From positions 3,456,175 through 3,520,174 of the forward strand of contig NZ_CP036425.1 of NCBI RefSeq assembly GCF_007747445.1: a stretch of DNA of 64,000 nucleotides, read 5' to 3'. Both the position numbers and the translations under genes were made by a program. Of this stretch, positions 54,894 to 64,000 are shown piece by piece. Position 1 is the stretch's first letter; every line of letters begins with the position of its first letter. The notes beneath the pieces were generated by a model. That model saw only the letters and a list, made by a program, of their open reading frames with translations, made no database searches and was not told where the DNA came from. The DNA is from Poriferisphaera corsica (GTDB lineage Bacteria; Planctomycetota; Phycisphaerae; Phycisphaerales; Phycisphaeraceae).

Positions 54894-55550
54894 TTATGTT
54901 TCTTCCCAAAGGTTGTCTTCATCGATGGCGACTTCATCGCGTTGATAGAGCGCGTTTTCGGTGATGACGAGATCAACGACGCAGTCATGATCGTTGCCGG
55001 GAAGGTCGGCGAGGATTTGGCATTCAAAGGCCAATGCGATGCGGATGGTAAGCGGATTTTTGTCGAAGTATTTATCGTAGTATCCGCCACCCTGTCCGAG
55101 GCGAGCGCCGAATTGTGTGGCGGCGATGCATGGCGTGATGGTGACATCGGGGCTGCCGAGGAATTGCTTACCTTTGCGGGGCTCGAGGATGCCTTGATCG
55201 GAGGGTTTGAGAACGTCGGTGGATTCGAGTTCAACGACTTTCATGGGCGCGTCTGGTTTGACGATCCCTTTTGCGTTGCCGAGTTTGGGGACACAGACTT
55301 TCTTACCGAGAGTGAGGAGTTGCTCGATGAGGGGGAGCGTGTCGACCTCACTGCCGTAACCGATGTAGCAGAAAATGACCTCGGCACGCTGGATCGCGTT
55401 TTGCTCAAGAACAGCTTCGTTGATCTTGCTGCTGGCGGCCTGGCGGACGGAATCGCTTAATTCTTTACGAACCTCACGTACGGCTGCACGAACCTGATCT
55501 TTGGTGTGGCTGACGGCGTTGGCCAAAATATCATCTCTTTCACTCATCAC
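54894..55550 (-). CDS. 5-formyltetrahydrofolate cyclo-ligase
   Basis: 218 aa. The N-terminal helix KDQVRAAVREVRKELSD is followed by EVIFCYIGYGSEVDTLPLIEQLLTLGKKVCVPKL and the family signature RLGQGGGYYDKYFDKN, which binds ATP and the folate. It converts 5-formyl-THF to 5,10-methenyl-THF with ATP in the cytoplasm. It is a minus-strand gene; a repeat lies between it and the amino-acid-kinase-fold gene. Usual symbols for this family are fau, ygfA or fthC; I leave the symbol open. Confidence 0.93.
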   Translation of the reverse strand: MMSERDDILANAVSHTKDQVRAAVREVRKELSDSVRQAASSKINEAVLEQNAIQRAEVIFCYIGYGSEVDTLPLIEQLLTLGKKVCVPKLGNAKGIVKPDAPMKVVELESTDVLKPSDQGILEPRKGKQFLGSPDVTITPCIAATQFGARLGQGGGYYDKYFDKNPLTIRIALAFECQILADLPGNDHDCVVDLVITENALYQRDEVAIDEDNLWEET

Positions 55551-55950
55551 CCTATTTTACCGCATTGAGCGAGATCTCTCATCCTGGAGGGCTGAAATGT
55601 GGCAATGATAGGGAGAAAATCGAGCATATCATTTGAATCTATATCGGCTGAGATCATTTACGTGGGCTGTGAGAAGCCCCCCGCATCGGTGGTACTGGGG
55701 TTGTAGCAATGGGCTATGAGTAATGAGGTCTGAGAGGACAGGGGCGGATTGATATCAGGGGCAATTCCTGCAACAATACCGCATCCCATCCCCCCGGAAG
55801 CCCCGGGAGGTGGACAGCTTGCATGCTGGCCATGAATGGAGATTGATGGGATGTGGTGGTCTTCATTATGGAGACGGGTGGGTGAAATTATTTTTAAGAC
55901 TGACAATGAGGGCCGATGCCCGCGAAATACACTCAGGAGTTTATGACCTC
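55551..55950. other. intergenic region upstream of efp
   Basis: 400 bases. At 55674-55710 there is a degenerate relative of the 36-nt repeat (AAGCCC...GGTACTGGGGTTGTAGCAAT). A GC-rich hairpin CCCCGGAAGCCCCGGGG-like stem lies near 55793-55812. The divergent promoters of the cyclo-ligase and efp should be here. Confidence 0.4.
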
Positions 55951-56514
55951 ATGAAAGCAAACGACATCCGCCCCGGCATGGCACTGATCGTCGATGGCCA
56001 ACTCTGGCAGATCATCAAAATCGATCATGTTAAACCTGGCAAAGGCCCAGCTTTTGTTCAGACCAAGATGAAGAACCTGCAGACGGGTTCAAATATTGAG
56101 AAACGTTTCCGTACTGCGGAAGACGTTGAGGGTGTAAACCTTGATCGCCGCTCGATGGAGTATTTATATTCCGAATCGGCGGGTGCGGTGTTTATGGATC
56201 TTGAGTCATACGATCAGACGACAATCCCGAAGGATGTGCTTGGCGATTCGTTGCTGTACACGAAGCCAAATCAGGAGATTTTGGGTCTTGTGTATAACGG
56301 CAATGTTCTGTCGATCGAGCTGCCTGCGGCGGTTGATCTTGAAATCACCGATACACCTCCGGGCGTGAAGAATGCGACCGTGACCAATGTGATGAAAGAA
56401 GCAACATTGGAGACGGGTTTGAAAACACGCGTGCCTGACTTTGTGAACACGGGTGAGGTGGTTCGTGTGTCCACGACAACAGGTGAATACATGTCACGGG
56501 TCACACAGAAGTAA
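55951..56514 (+). CDS. efp: elongation factor P
   Basis: 187 aa starting at MKANDIRPGM; the frame continues upstream to 55810 but that extension is not part of EF-P. The KOW-like N-terminal domain has Lys31 at the tip of the KPGKGPAF loop, the residue modified in many bacteria. Two OB domains follow, with DRRSMEYLYSESAGAVFMDLESYDQ and the C-terminal VKNATVTNVMKEATLETGLKTRVPDFVNTGEVVRVSTTTGEYMSR. It rescues ribosomes stalled at polyproline. AGGAG is 11 nt upstream; a 3-codon frame (ATG at 55943) ends in a TGA overlapping the efp ATG. A terminator follows. Confidence 0.97.
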   Translation: MKANDIRPGMALIVDGQLWQIIKIDHVKPGKGPAFVQTKMKNLQTGSNIEKRFRTAEDVEGVNLDRRSMEYLYSESAGAVFMDLESYDQTTIPKDVLGDSLLYTKPNQEILGLVYNGNVLSIELPAAVDLEITDTPPGVKNATVTNVMKEATLETGLKTRVPDFVNTGEVVRVSTTTGEYMSRVTQK

Positions 56515-56584
56515 CCCCCTTTATTAGGGGCGTGTTGACTGTTTCGATGGTTGACATAAACCTTTAAAACGAAAAACCTAAAAG

Positions 56585-56617
56585 AAAGCGGCCTACAGTG
56601 CGTAGACCGCTTTTTTT
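56585..56617 (+). terminator. Rho-independent terminator of efp
   Basis: Stem AAAGCGG/CCGCTTT plus inner CTAC/GTAG (56585-56613), followed by TTTTTTT. Confidence 0.92.
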
Positions 56618-56710
56618 ATCGCTACCTGAAATATGAGCGTCTTCATGTTGGTGAGGAAATAACCGATAAAAACGGGGTACGACGATCCAGAATTGCATAC
56701 GAGGCCCATC

Positions 56711-58156
56711 ATGAAACGCGCACTGATCTTCATCACGTTCCTGCTTACGCTTTTAACGACTGCGGCTGCGCAAGAAAACGAAGTGGCTGATAGCTCTGCG
56801 TCGAAGCCTGAGAAGCCAATGATCTCACCGTATTCTGCGGCAGAGCAGCATTTGCAGGCGGTGTATGATTCACTTACCTATTTGGATAACCAGTTGCCGG
56901 TGATCGCGGTGGCGGCGGAGGAGACGGCGTTGAGGTTAGCGGCGGATCGTAAGGCAAAGCTGCATTATGTTGCGCCGTCGACATCGTTCACGACACCATC
57001 GCCATATTTTCTGGAGTACACATCGCGGCCAGGATCGTTATTGGCATCAAGGACGACTAATCCGACCCACAACATGCCTGTGACATCGGGGGATGTCACG
57101 TTGCTGTTTTTATCGCCGGACACACCGACGTTCCGTTCGGATAGCAATGCGAAGGACTATGATTTTGATGGTGATACGGCGGTAAATATACAGATGCTTG
57201 CAGACTTTGCGTTGCTGATTAAACAAGCGAGCGCACACCAGACGGCAGGATCATTTATCGTGACGTTCGCGCCGATTTCGCTAATTGAATCAATGGGAAT
57301 GGATATTGACGCAATTCCTCATGACTTGTTGATTGATACATCAGCGAATCCGGATTCGCCATCACCATTGAAGACGTATCACACGACATTGCCTGCGGGA
57401 TGGACGTTTTATTCGGAGCTATTTTGTGCTGCGACCCGGCATTTTCGTGACAACATTCCGGTGGTGAAAAAATCGTTTGAGTTGGATTCACGACAAGTCA
57501 GGTTCTTGGATTACATACACACGCCATACCATAGCGATCGACCTGCACCTGATCCGATCAAGCCAATGGCATTGGGTGGGAAATATTTAAAGACGTTGCA
57601 AAATGTTGTGCGTGACTTACAGACAGCATCGTTTGGTGCGATTGAAAATACGATTGATCGGATGCGGATTGCGGTGGCAGAGGAGTCGAGAATTTATGTT
57701 AAACCATCAGGGCCGTTTATTCAGTATTTAACGCCAGTCTATTCTCTGAATAGTTCGGTTACGACATTGCCGAAGTTCCCTGGGATCTTTACACCATGGC
57801 GCAATCAGGATCCGACCAATTCTGATTTCATGATTGTGATTGGGGATCATGAGCCGGCTTATTCGGAATTTTTCGGTTCATGGGAAGAGCTGGATCGTAT
57901 TAAGCAGTTGCCACTGGCGGCGGCGTGGGTGCTAGAAGGTTATAACACGCGGCAGTCGGAATTGAAGATGCCTGCAAAACGGCCAACCAATTTCCCACAT
58001 GAATATTTTGGTGATATTTTGATTGATAAGTGTGGGAATGTGGGGGATGCGCTGATTAATATTCCGGACTATGATACGAATCTTGGGCCTTCGTCATCGT
58101 TCACGTCGCTGACGATCTATCAGACGATTAGTATGCCGTTTGTTATGGATGATTAG
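56711..58156 (+). CDS. secreted protein of unknown function, 481 aa
   Basis: ATG 56711 follows ACGAGG; an in-frame TTG at 56693 is less likely. The signal peptide is residues 1-20 (KRALIFITFLLTLLTTAAAQ). The mature protein has AAEETALRLAADRKAKLHYV, then VTLLFLSPDTPTFRSDSNAKDYDFDGDTAV, then LDSRQVRFLDYIHTPYHSDR. A C-terminal part (about 380-481) has FMIVIGDHEPAYSEFFGSWEELDRIKQLPLAAAWVLEGYNTR and DILIDKCGNVGDALINIPDYD. No PEP-CTERM or lipobox is present. I do not recognise a family; it is probably periplasmic or extracellular. Confidence 0.7.
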   Translation: MKRALIFITFLLTLLTTAAAQENEVADSSASKPEKPMISPYSAAEQHLQAVYDSLTYLDNQLPVIAVAAEETALRLAADRKAKLHYVAPSTSFTTPSPYFLEYTSRPGSLLASRTTNPTHNMPVTSGDVTLLFLSPDTPTFRSDSNAKDYDFDGDTAVNIQMLADFALLIKQASAHQTAGSFIVTFAPISLIESMGMDIDAIPHDLLIDTSANPDSPSPLKTYHTTLPAGWTFYSELFCAATRHFRDNIPVVKKSFELDSRQVRFLDYIHTPYHSDRPAPDPIKPMALGGKYLKTLQNVVRDLQTASFGAIENTIDRMRIAVAEESRIYVKPSGPFIQYLTPVYSLNSSVTTLPKFPGIFTPWRNQDPTNSDFMIVIGDHEPAYSEFFGSWEELDRIKQLPLAAAWVLEGYNTRQSELKMPAKRPTNFPHEYFGDILIDKCGNVGDALINIPDYDTNLGPSSSFTSLTIYQTISMPFVMDD

Positions 58157-58182
58157 TTTTTTATGCAGGCCGTGAGGGGCAA

Positions 58183-58659
58183 TCATTCCGATACACTTTC
58201 ATTCATCGTCGGATTGGTCGTTGCATTTTGATGCTCGGAATTAGGCGATTGCGTTGGTTGGATGGGTTGTACTTTGTTCGTCGTGATATTGACTGGCGGC
58301 GGAACGGTCTGAATTGTCTGAGTTTTGACAACAGTAAACGTTAATAAGAAGAATAAGATCAGTGAAAAAATGATCATTACGATGCCGCCCCAGATGAGTC
58401 CGGTGCGACGTTTCTTTTCGCTGCCGACTTTGACGATACCGACTTTGCGGAGGTCGTTGCCGCATTCGGGGCATATCATGTGTTCAATGCCGAGGACGAT
58501 GTAGCCGCAATGGCCGCAGATAGATTCGCCTTCCCTGCCTTCATGCTTGAGGTTGGTACGCTTCCATGTGAAACCGAGAATAACGAGGATAACGCCGCCC
58601 ATCAGTATGAGCAGTAATGAGAGGATGATCATTCCGCCCCAAGAAAAATTGATCGTCAT
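58183..58659 (-). CDS. zinc-ribbon membrane protein, 158 aa
   Basis: I chose ATG 58659, which has GGAGAG upstream; an ATG five codons earlier (58674) is also possible. An N-terminal membrane helix (MIILSLLLILMGGVILVILGF) is followed by a zinc ribbon, CGHCGYIVLGIEHMICPECGND (two CxxC pairs). A second helix (WGGIVMIIFSLILFFLLTFTV) follows, then a Gln/Pro/Thr/Asn-rich tail of about 50 residues, probably outside. The helix-ribbon-helix plan resembles the N-terminus of the 569-aa protein at 2750. Function unknown. Confidence 0.7.
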   Translation of the reverse strand: MTINFSWGGMIILSLLLILMGGVILVILGFTWKRTNLKHEGREGESICGHCGYIVLGIEHMICPECGNDLRKVGIVKVGSEKKRRTGLIWGGIVMIIFSLILFFLLTFTVVKTQTIQTVPPPVNITTNKVQPIQPTQSPNSEHQNATTNPTMNESVSE

Positions 58660-58779
58660 AGCTGGTCTCTCCATTGCGTGAGGTTACATAACATCTTACA
58701 TAAGATAGACGATGTAGAACGCATATATTTTCATGTTTCACATGCTACTGAGGATTATGCGATGATAGAATTCACCATA

Positions 58780-59016
58780 TCAGAGAACATGTATCATTCG
58801 AAGAAAACCGATGATAATCAGAATTGATAGAATCGCAGTTAGCACAAGTGCTGTTATGAGGTAGCAATGCCGCTTTTGTGTTAAAACCTCCCCATTCAAT
58901 GTGGTCTCGTAGGTACAACTGCCCCACATATCGAAAAGCAGGAAGATTGCCAACAACACTAGGCCAAGCAATGCGGGCAGCCAAATAAAAATTCCAAATA
59001 TCAAGAAAAACCACAT
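58780..59016 (-). CDS. small membrane protein, 78 aa
   Basis: Two strong hydrophobic segments (WFFLIFGIFIWLPALLGLVLL with AIFLLF, and CYLITALVLTAILSILIII) flank a short polar loop, DMWGSCTYETTLNGEVLTQKRH. The hydrophobicity pattern favours a real membrane protein. It has no recognised family and no clear Shine-Dalgarno. It lies 120 nt upstream of the zinc-ribbon gene on the same strand. Confidence 0.5.
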   Translation of the reverse strand: MWFFLIFGIFIWLPALLGLVLLAIFLLFDMWGSCTYETTLNGEVLTQKRHCYLITALVLTAILSILIIIGFLRMIHVL

Positions 59017-59142
59017 TCGTCTACCACAATCATTGTTGGATTAATTTTCATGACACTTGTGGATATGATTCCATATCTTGATTGATTTATCAATACATTC
59101 AACAGTTTCTTAGATCACATCGCCAATCAGCTTCATCAATAC

Positions 59143-59155
59143 TACAATCTGCTTT
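59143..59155 (+). promoter_or_regulatory. -10 element giving a candidate leaderless mRNA for the methyltransferase
   Basis: TACAAT (59143-59148) ends 7 nt before the ATG at 59156, and no Shine-Dalgarno is present. No clear -35. Confidence 0.4.
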
Positions 59156-59953
59156 ATGTGCAGCAACCCAGAACATCACCAACAGCGCGATAAACCGACG
59201 CATAATCGGTTGTACCATGATTTGGCTTATTTGTGGCCGCTACTGTCGCCGCCGGATAATTACATTGCGGAAACGTCGATCTTACAGCAAGTTATTGAGG
59301 ACAAGCTGAGTGGGCAAGTGAAGGCGGCAGATGAAGCTGGTGAACAATTGCTGATTACAGAGCTTGGGGCTGGGGGCGGGCATGCGCTGTTTCACTTGCG
59401 TGATCATTTCAAATGCACGGCTGTCGATATTTCTGAGGATATGCTGCATCACTGCAAGCATTTAAATCCGGGCGTGATTTGTGTTGCGACAGACATGCGG
59501 AATGTATCGCTTGAGGAAAAACAGGACGTGATTTTGATTCACGATTCGATAGACTACCTCACCACCGAAGAAGATATTCTGTTGACGTTTGAGAATGCAC
59601 GCAAAAATTTGAAACCGCATGGGTTATTGATTGTTGCGCCGACGTATACGACTGAAACATTTGAATCAGGTGAGTCAGCAACGGATCACCAGTCTAGCCG
59701 TGAGTTAGACGTGACGTATACTACCCGTGTGATTGATCCTGATACTGATGACGATCTATTTGAGATGCATCTCGAATATCACATCACGGATTTACGCACA
59801 AACTTCGCCACGGTCGAGCACGACATCCATCTCTGTGGACTCTTCTCCATTGCAGCCTGGGCATCGCTGCTCAGTCGAAGCGGCTTCGACCCTGAGCTTT
59901 TTGAACAAACCGAGGAGACGGCTTGGACGCTGTTTGCGGCCACGCTCACCTAA
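59156..59953 (+). CDS. class I SAM-dependent methyltransferase, 265 aa
   Basis: Motif I is LLITELGAGGGHALFHL (about residues 65-81), then FKCTAVDISEDMLHHCK, VICVATDMRN, and motif IV QDVILIHDSIDYLTTEEDILLTFENARKNLKPHGLLIVAPTY. The C-terminal half has LDVTYTTRVIDPDTDDDLFEMHLEYHI and ends WASLLSRSGFDPELFEQTEETAWTLFAATL, as in small-molecule methyltransferases of the Methyltransf_11/25 type. The N-terminus (LYHDLAYLWPLLSPPDNY) resembles a group seen beside transport and regulatory genes. The substrate is unknown. It stands alone. Confidence 0.85.
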   Translation: MCSNPEHHQQRDKPTHNRLYHDLAYLWPLLSPPDNYIAETSILQQVIEDKLSGQVKAADEAGEQLLITELGAGGGHALFHLRDHFKCTAVDISEDMLHHCKHLNPGVICVATDMRNVSLEEKQDVILIHDSIDYLTTEEDILLTFENARKNLKPHGLLIVAPTYTTETFESGESATDHQSSRELDVTYTTRVIDPDTDDDLFEMHLEYHITDLRTNFATVEHDIHLCGLFSIAAWASLLSRSGFDPELFEQTEETAWTLFAATLT

Positions 59954-60451
59954 CTCCTGCATTGCTTTCATCATTGCATGTGCTTCGGTAACACCCGAAA
60001 AGCCATTACTACCTATAAACATACTATTTCTCCTATTCCATGTTTGTATCGTTTGACGAGCCGCGTACCAATCGCGCAGGTTTTATGCTACTGATGTAAA
60101 ACATCACAACCTTTCAAACGAAAAGACCGATAGCTTAGCCAAGCTTTTCGCTGCTCTTCATCAATACGAACGGCTCTTTAATTTTCATTGGAAACCATCC
60201 ACCATCTCCCCCCACCGCTTACCCTTACCCCCCATCAACTCACTCCCCATCCTTTCCCAATCCTTGCCTAACGCCTTACCCATCAACCATATCGACGAGA
60301 AGCATACTGCTGCTTTATGAGCATTCAGTTCGCATTTTGCAAGTCAAATATGAAATATGGGGTTTTATTCAGCCTGGGCACTGATCTTGCATAATGCTAA
60401 CACATATTTCATGTTTTACGTGATCAATCGATCGATGACTGTTCATGTTGA
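59954..60451. other. intergenic region, nothing recognised
   Basis: About 500 bases with a C-rich stretch (60195-60285) and an AT-rich right half. No gene, repeat or promoter is convincing. Confidence 0.4.
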
Positions 60452-60489
60452 ATAAAAAAAGGATCACTAATTATCGATTAGCGATCCTT
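60452..60489 (-). terminator. Rho-independent terminator of the SulP gene
   Basis: Stem AAGGATC/GATCCTT extended by CTAA/TTAG with one mismatch (60459-60489), followed on the minus strand by TTTTTTTATT. Confidence 0.9.
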
Positions 60490-60528
60490 AACAATCTCAA
60501 TATTTCTATTTCTTCAACTAAGCAAAGG

Positions 60529-62268
60529 CTAGCCTAGGCGATCGGTGGCAACGTGGTAATGTGGGTCATTTGAGACATCCACATCGACAAGATCACCGGC
60601 TTTACTGAGGAGCGCCTGACATTCATCACTGAGGTGACGCAGGTGAAGGACTTTACCTTCTGAACGATAGCGTTCGGCGAGTTTGTGGATTGCTTCCATA
60701 CCGGATTGGTCGTAGACGCGCGAGTAATAGAAGTCGATGATGGTAACACGGGGATCGTCTTTGGGATCGAACATGGTTCGGAATGAGTGAACTGAGCCGA
60801 AGAAAACGGGGCCGTGCATTTGGTAGATTTTTTGTCCCACTTCATCAAACTTCACATCGGCTCCAACGTTGGTTGCGTGCTTCCATGCGAAGACGAGGGC
60901 TGAGACGACAACACCTAAAATGACGGCGGTGGCGAGGTCGTGCATGATGGCGGTATAGCCCGCAACAAGAATGATGACAAAGAGATCTTCATGCGGGATT
61001 TTCTTGAACATCTTGAGCGATGCCCATTCGAAAGTTCCGACAACGACCATGAACATGACACCGACGAGAGCTGCGATCGGGATCATTTCAATCCATGGGC
61101 CAAGGAAAAGAACAATACAGAGGAGTCCGACGGCGGCAACGACGCCGGAAAGACGACCTTTACCACCGGAGTTTACGTTGATAAGGCTCTGGCCGATCAT
61201 GGCACAACCGCCCATACCGCCGAAGAATCCGCAGACAACGTTGGCGAGCCCCTGCCCGACGCATTCCTTATTACCGCGGCCACGCGTTTCGGTGATCTCA
61301 TCGATGAGTGATAAGGTCATGAGCGATTCGATGAGGCCGACACCTGCGAGGATGAGTGAGTACGGGAGGATGATGAGGATTGCAGCCCAAAGGCCGGCAA
61401 AGGTAAAGATACCGTCAGGCAAAATTTTTGGGATGACAAGTGTGGGGAGCCCGCCTTTGATTTTCTGTTCTGGGGTACTGGCAATCGCGGCGGCGATATG
61501 TTCTTGAGTCAAAACGTCCTTGCCTTCAGCGGCTTGATGCCCTTGCTCGTAGGCAATCTGTTCAGCTTCTTCTTTGATTTCGCGTTGCGCGAGGACTACA
61601 GATTGTGCTTTGACCGAATCGTTGAGTACATCATAGACGGTATTGGCTTTGATATCGTTACCGAATGGCTGGAAAGTGTTGATGCCAATACCGATGCCGG
61701 TCACGACGAGGATCGCGACAAGCGAGGCGGGAACTGCTCGGGTGAGCTTGGGAAGGAAGAAGATAATGCCCATCGTGAGCGCGACCAAGCCCAGCATGAT
61801 GCCGAGGTTCGGGCCGGTGATCCAGTGTTTGAATCCATCGGAGCCGAGGATTTTGAAGGATTCGAACTGAGCCATGAAGATAACAATGGCAAGACCATTC
61901 ACGAATCCAAGCATGACAGGGTGCGGCACGATTCGGATGAACTTACCGAGACGCAATAGCCCAACAAGCACTTGAATTAGACCTGCGAGAATGACCGCAG
62001 CAAAGAGATATTGCTCGCCATGCATAGCGACCAGAGCGACAACAACCACAGCCATGGCACCGGTGGCGCCAGAGATCATGCCAGGGCGGCCACCGAAAAT
62101 GGCAGTGATGAGGCCAATCATGAATGCGGAATAGAGGCCCATGATTGGCGAGACACCCGCGACAAAAGCAAATGCCACAGCCTCAGGCACGAGCGCCAGT
62201 GCGACGGTGATGCCAGAGAGGATGTCGTCTTTGTAGGACGCTGGTTGTTTAAAGAATAAACTGAACAT
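60529..62268 (-). CDS. SulP/SLC26-family anion transporter with STAS domain, 579 aa
   Basis: I chose ATG 62268 with GGAGA nine nt upstream; an ATG at 62301 would add eleven residues. The SulP signature is in residues 1-50 ([36 protein letters not shown]), followed by about 14 membrane spans including [18 protein letters not shown] and [23 protein letters not shown]...[26 protein letters not shown]. An extra polar loop (about 205-280, [22 protein letters not shown] and around) is larger than usual. The C-terminal STAS domain starts at about 495 ([11 protein letters not shown], then [12 protein letters not shown]). It imports sulfate, bicarbonate or another anion, not resolved here. Confidence 0.93.
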   Translation of the reverse strand: MFSLFFKQPASYKDDILSGITVALALVPEAVAFAFVAGVSPIMGLYSAFMIGLITAIFGGRPGMISGATGAMAVVVVALVAMHGEQYLFAAVILAGLIQVLVGLLRLGKFIRIVPHPVMLGFVNGLAIVIFMAQFESFKILGSDGFKHWITGPNLGIMLGLVALTMGIIFFLPKLTRAVPASLVAILVVTGIGIGINTFQPFGNDIKANTVYDVLNDSVKAQSVVLAQREIKEEAEQIAYEQGHQAAEGKDVLTQEHIAAAIASTPEQKIKGGLPTLVIPKILPDGIFTFAGLWAAILIILPYSLILAGVGLIESLMTLSLIDEITETRGRGNKECVGQGLANVVCGFFGGMGGCAMIGQSLINVNSGGKGRLSGVVAAVGLLCIVLFLGPWIEMIPIAALVGVMFMVVVGTFEWASLKMFKKIPHEDLFVIILVAGYTAIMHDLATAVILGVVVSALVFAWKHATNVGADVKFDEVGQKIYQMHGPVFFGSVHSFRTMFDPKDDPRVTIIDFYYSRVYDQSGMEAIHKLAERYRSEGKVLHLRHLSDECQALLSKAGDLVDVDVSNDPHYHVATDRLG

Positions 62269-62864
62269 ACGGATTGTTTCTCCAGCGCGATTCGTGCGCA
62301 TAATTGGGAAATCTTATTGATCTATCAGCCACCAAACACCCATAAAAACAGCAATATCAGCCATTTACGAATATAAATATCGCTTCGATCGGCATCGGTC
62401 AAGAGTGATACCGTCCGCGTTCGCATGCGGCTGTGGATGTCATAAACACAGATACCTTGGGATTTGTGCTCCCCACACAGGCGTCAGGGAATAGGTATGG
62501 GGGGGGGCCAAAATATACCCTTGCAGGAGGCTCGGGTCAAAGGTGTGACGCACTGATTCGCAGGACAAATCATCGCGCAAATGGCTGATTTGTAGGCTGT
62601 TTACTCTCGATGTGGGCAAATCATGAACTGAGGCATGACACGAATGTCTACCCAACACATAAAGGATATTGACCTCATTCACAATGAAATCCATCTATTC
62701 GAGAAGCAAATGCATCATTTTTTGGGAAACAAGTCATTGAAGAGTGTATTTGAAACAGGTTCAAAACCACTCCTATGTATTAAAATAGCATCGTTAAGTT
62801 CATCATTTATTAATGATCACATCGACAAAATATGATCCTTTCACATGAGGTCAACGGATTACTG
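62269..62864. other. intergenic region between the SulP gene and the glycosidase
   Basis: About 600 bases. A G-run (62500-62509) follows a C/G-rich stretch at 62468-62490. A 66-codon frame at 62635-62835 has no ribosome site and is not accepted. No clear promoter. Confidence 0.4.
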
Positions 62865-64000
62865 ATGCGGAAATACTTTATTGCTTTTGTGTTGTCATTG
62901 TCTGGGGTGGGTATCGTCCAAGGTAAGAGTACGGATACCTTGGCGTATTGGCGATTTGAGGATGGCAAGCCATTAACGAATCTCAATAATGAGCCAAACG
63001 CTCAACCAGCCACTGGCCAGACGGTGAGTGATGTCACGGGTAACAACAATAGGTTGCGTACATTTAACACGGATGTACGCCGCTACCCACCTGACACTTC
63101 GCCCACATTCTCACAGCGTGTCGGAGCGATCAAGCTCCAGAAAAATATCAGCAACAATCAGTCCATGCATTTCACTGGGATGCAGGATCTTTACACCTTC
63201 GGCGGGCCACTGGAAAAAACCAAACTCAAAGCGTTCACACTTGAAGTCGCAGTTCGCATTCAGAGCATCGGAGTGACCAATGACGAGTTCCAAGTCATTG
63301 TTGGCAAAGATGGGCAGCCGGTGAAAAAGATGGGAAATGCGCCGCTTCAGCTCACGATTGCGGGACGAACCGAAGAAGATACGGTCAAGCATGCTCCTGC
63401 GATACAGATCTTTGACCGTGAAGGTAATTTTCATAATGCAGCGAGCCAAACACCACTGCCCAAAGACGCGTGGGTCTGGTTGGCTGCGGTATGTGATGGC
63501 GAAACACTCAAGCTGTTTGTCGATCGCGGCAAGGGCTACCGTATGGAAGCCAATGTTGACGGTATTAAAGGCGGGCTGATCGAAAGCAAAGGCGGCTGGA
63601 CGATTGGCCGAGGCATGTTTCGTTTGGCACCAGGTCAATGGGTACAGCAAGGATGGATTGATGAGGTTCGAATCACAAGCCGCGCACTGAACGTCCGCGA
63701 GTTTGTCGGCTACAAAAGATCCAAACAAGAGCGTGACCTAGACGAATCTCAAGCAGAGCGGATGTCCAGCGACATCGAAATCCGTGAACTCGTTAAAGAC
63801 ATCGCGGATCCGTGCATGATCAAGGCTGGCGATACGTTCTATATCTCAGGCACAGGCGCCCCGAATGGTTTTGATGCCTACTCATCTAAAGATCTCAAGA
63901 ACTGGAAGAAGCACACAGGGATCTTTAAGAAAACCAAAGATTCATGGGGCACACATTGGTTCTGGGCACCCTCAATTATCCCCAATGGCGAAAAGTTTGA
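62865..64000 (+). CDS. secreted LamG-like + GH43-type glycosidase (3' end outside window)
   Basis: The frame is open from ATG 62865 to the window edge (378 codons). Residues 1-20 are a signal peptide (RKYFIAFVLSLSGVGIVQG). Residues about 25-290 form a concanavalin-like LamG domain: TLAYWRFEDGKPLTNL, LKAFTLEVAVRIQSI, WVWLAAVCDGETLKLFVDRG and the closing GWIDEVRITSRALNVREF. From about 320 a five-bladed beta-propeller begins: DIADPCMIKAGDTFYISGTG supplies the first GH43 catalytic Asp, then YSSKDLKNWKK and WFWAPSIIPNG, the WAP motif. GH43 enzymes cut arabinan, xylan and related side chains. Only the first blades are visible, so the substrate is open. Confidence 0.85.
   Translation, partial: MRKYFIAFVLSLSGVGIVQGKSTDTLAYWRFEDGKPLTNLNNEPNAQPATGQTVSDVTGNNNRLRTFNTDVRRYPPDTSPTFSQRVGAIKLQKNISNNQSMHFTGMQDLYTFGGPLEKTKLKAFTLEVAVRIQSIGVTNDEFQVIVGKDGQPVKKMGNAPLQLTIAGRTEEDTVKHAPAIQIFDREGNFHNAASQTPLPKDAWVWLAAVCDGETLKLFVDRGKGYRMEANVDGIKGGLIESKGGWTIGRGMFRLAPGQWVQQGWIDEVRITSRALNVREFVGYKRSKQERDLDESQAERMSSDIEIRELVKDIADPCMIKAGDTFYISGTGAPNGFDAYSSKDLKNWKKHTGIFKKTKDSWGTHWFWAPSIIPNGEKF

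Noticed and set aside
62468-62505. Further copy of the 36-nt palindromic repeat (minus strand)
   Set aside because: Only the CCC...GGGG edges are similar; the central ACC-GCC-GGT and the stem are absent.
62635-62835. 66-codon plus-strand open frame
   Set aside because: No ribosome site or recognisable feature, although composition is not impossible for a small protein.
63111-63728. 205-codon minus-strand open frame
   Set aside because: Antisense to the LamG/GH43 gene, whose frame carries clear domain motifs.

Overview
The window most likely comes from a planctomycete, probably of the class Phycisphaerae. This is inferred from the combination of several PEP-CTERM proteins with an exosortase, dockerin-like calcium repeats inside secreted proteins, pilin-like genes, small CxxC...CPxCG zinc-ribbon membrane proteins, and many conserved genes without a clear Shine-Dalgarno site. 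I see no rRNA, tRNA, CRISPR array, transposase or phage gene.

Layout. 1-8.5 kb: the 3' end of a large PEP-CTERM/dockerin protein, two unknown minus-strand genes, hisF, and a tandem pair of PEP-CTERM 'choice-of-anchor E'-like proteins that share promoter and leader architecture. 8.8-13.5 kb: unknown protein, a GNAT-like protein, a long non-coding stretch, and two related secreted coiled-coil proteins. 13.9-19 kb: a ketosynthase-fold protein that has lost all three catalytic residues, a four-helix-bundle (S23-type) protein and an intact ketosynthase in one operon; then an SLC13-type transporter. 19-28.6 kb (minus strand): a fibro-slime protein, a type IV pilus/pseudopilus gene set (PilT, PilC/GspF, three pilin-like proteins), another PEP-CTERM protein and gpsA.

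29.3-42.4 kb (plus strand) is an exopolysaccharide/exosortase locus: Wza-like outer-membrane export lipoprotein, exosortase fused to an EpsI-like domain, a very large TPR protein, a Wzz/BY-kinase-like protein with a damaged Walker A, a sugar-nucleotide epimerase, and a WecA/MraY-type initiating transferase. Its exosortase is the probable processing enzyme for the four PEP-CTERM proteins in the window. 42.4-45.4 kb is mostly non-coding with repeats, plus a zinc-ribbon membrane protein and a MOSC protein. 45.4-62.3 kb is housekeeping and accessory: rpsB, tsf, acyltransferase, two paralogous lipoproteins, ilvE, truD, two methyltransferases, an amino-acid-kinase-fold protein, 5-formyl-THF cyclo-ligase, efp, unknown secreted and membrane proteins, and a SulP transporter. 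The right edge enters a LamG + GH43-type secreted glycosidase.

Most notable: the active/inactive ketosynthase pair with an S23-type protein between; a 36-nt palindromic repeat family (four good copies at 42-55 kb) whose stem shows compensatory base changes; two intergenic clusters of a CGCGCGCACAAA motif at points where base skew switches sign; several genes with -10-like elements 6-7 nt before the ATG (candidate leaderless mRNAs). All calls are from reading the sequence; no database search was run.
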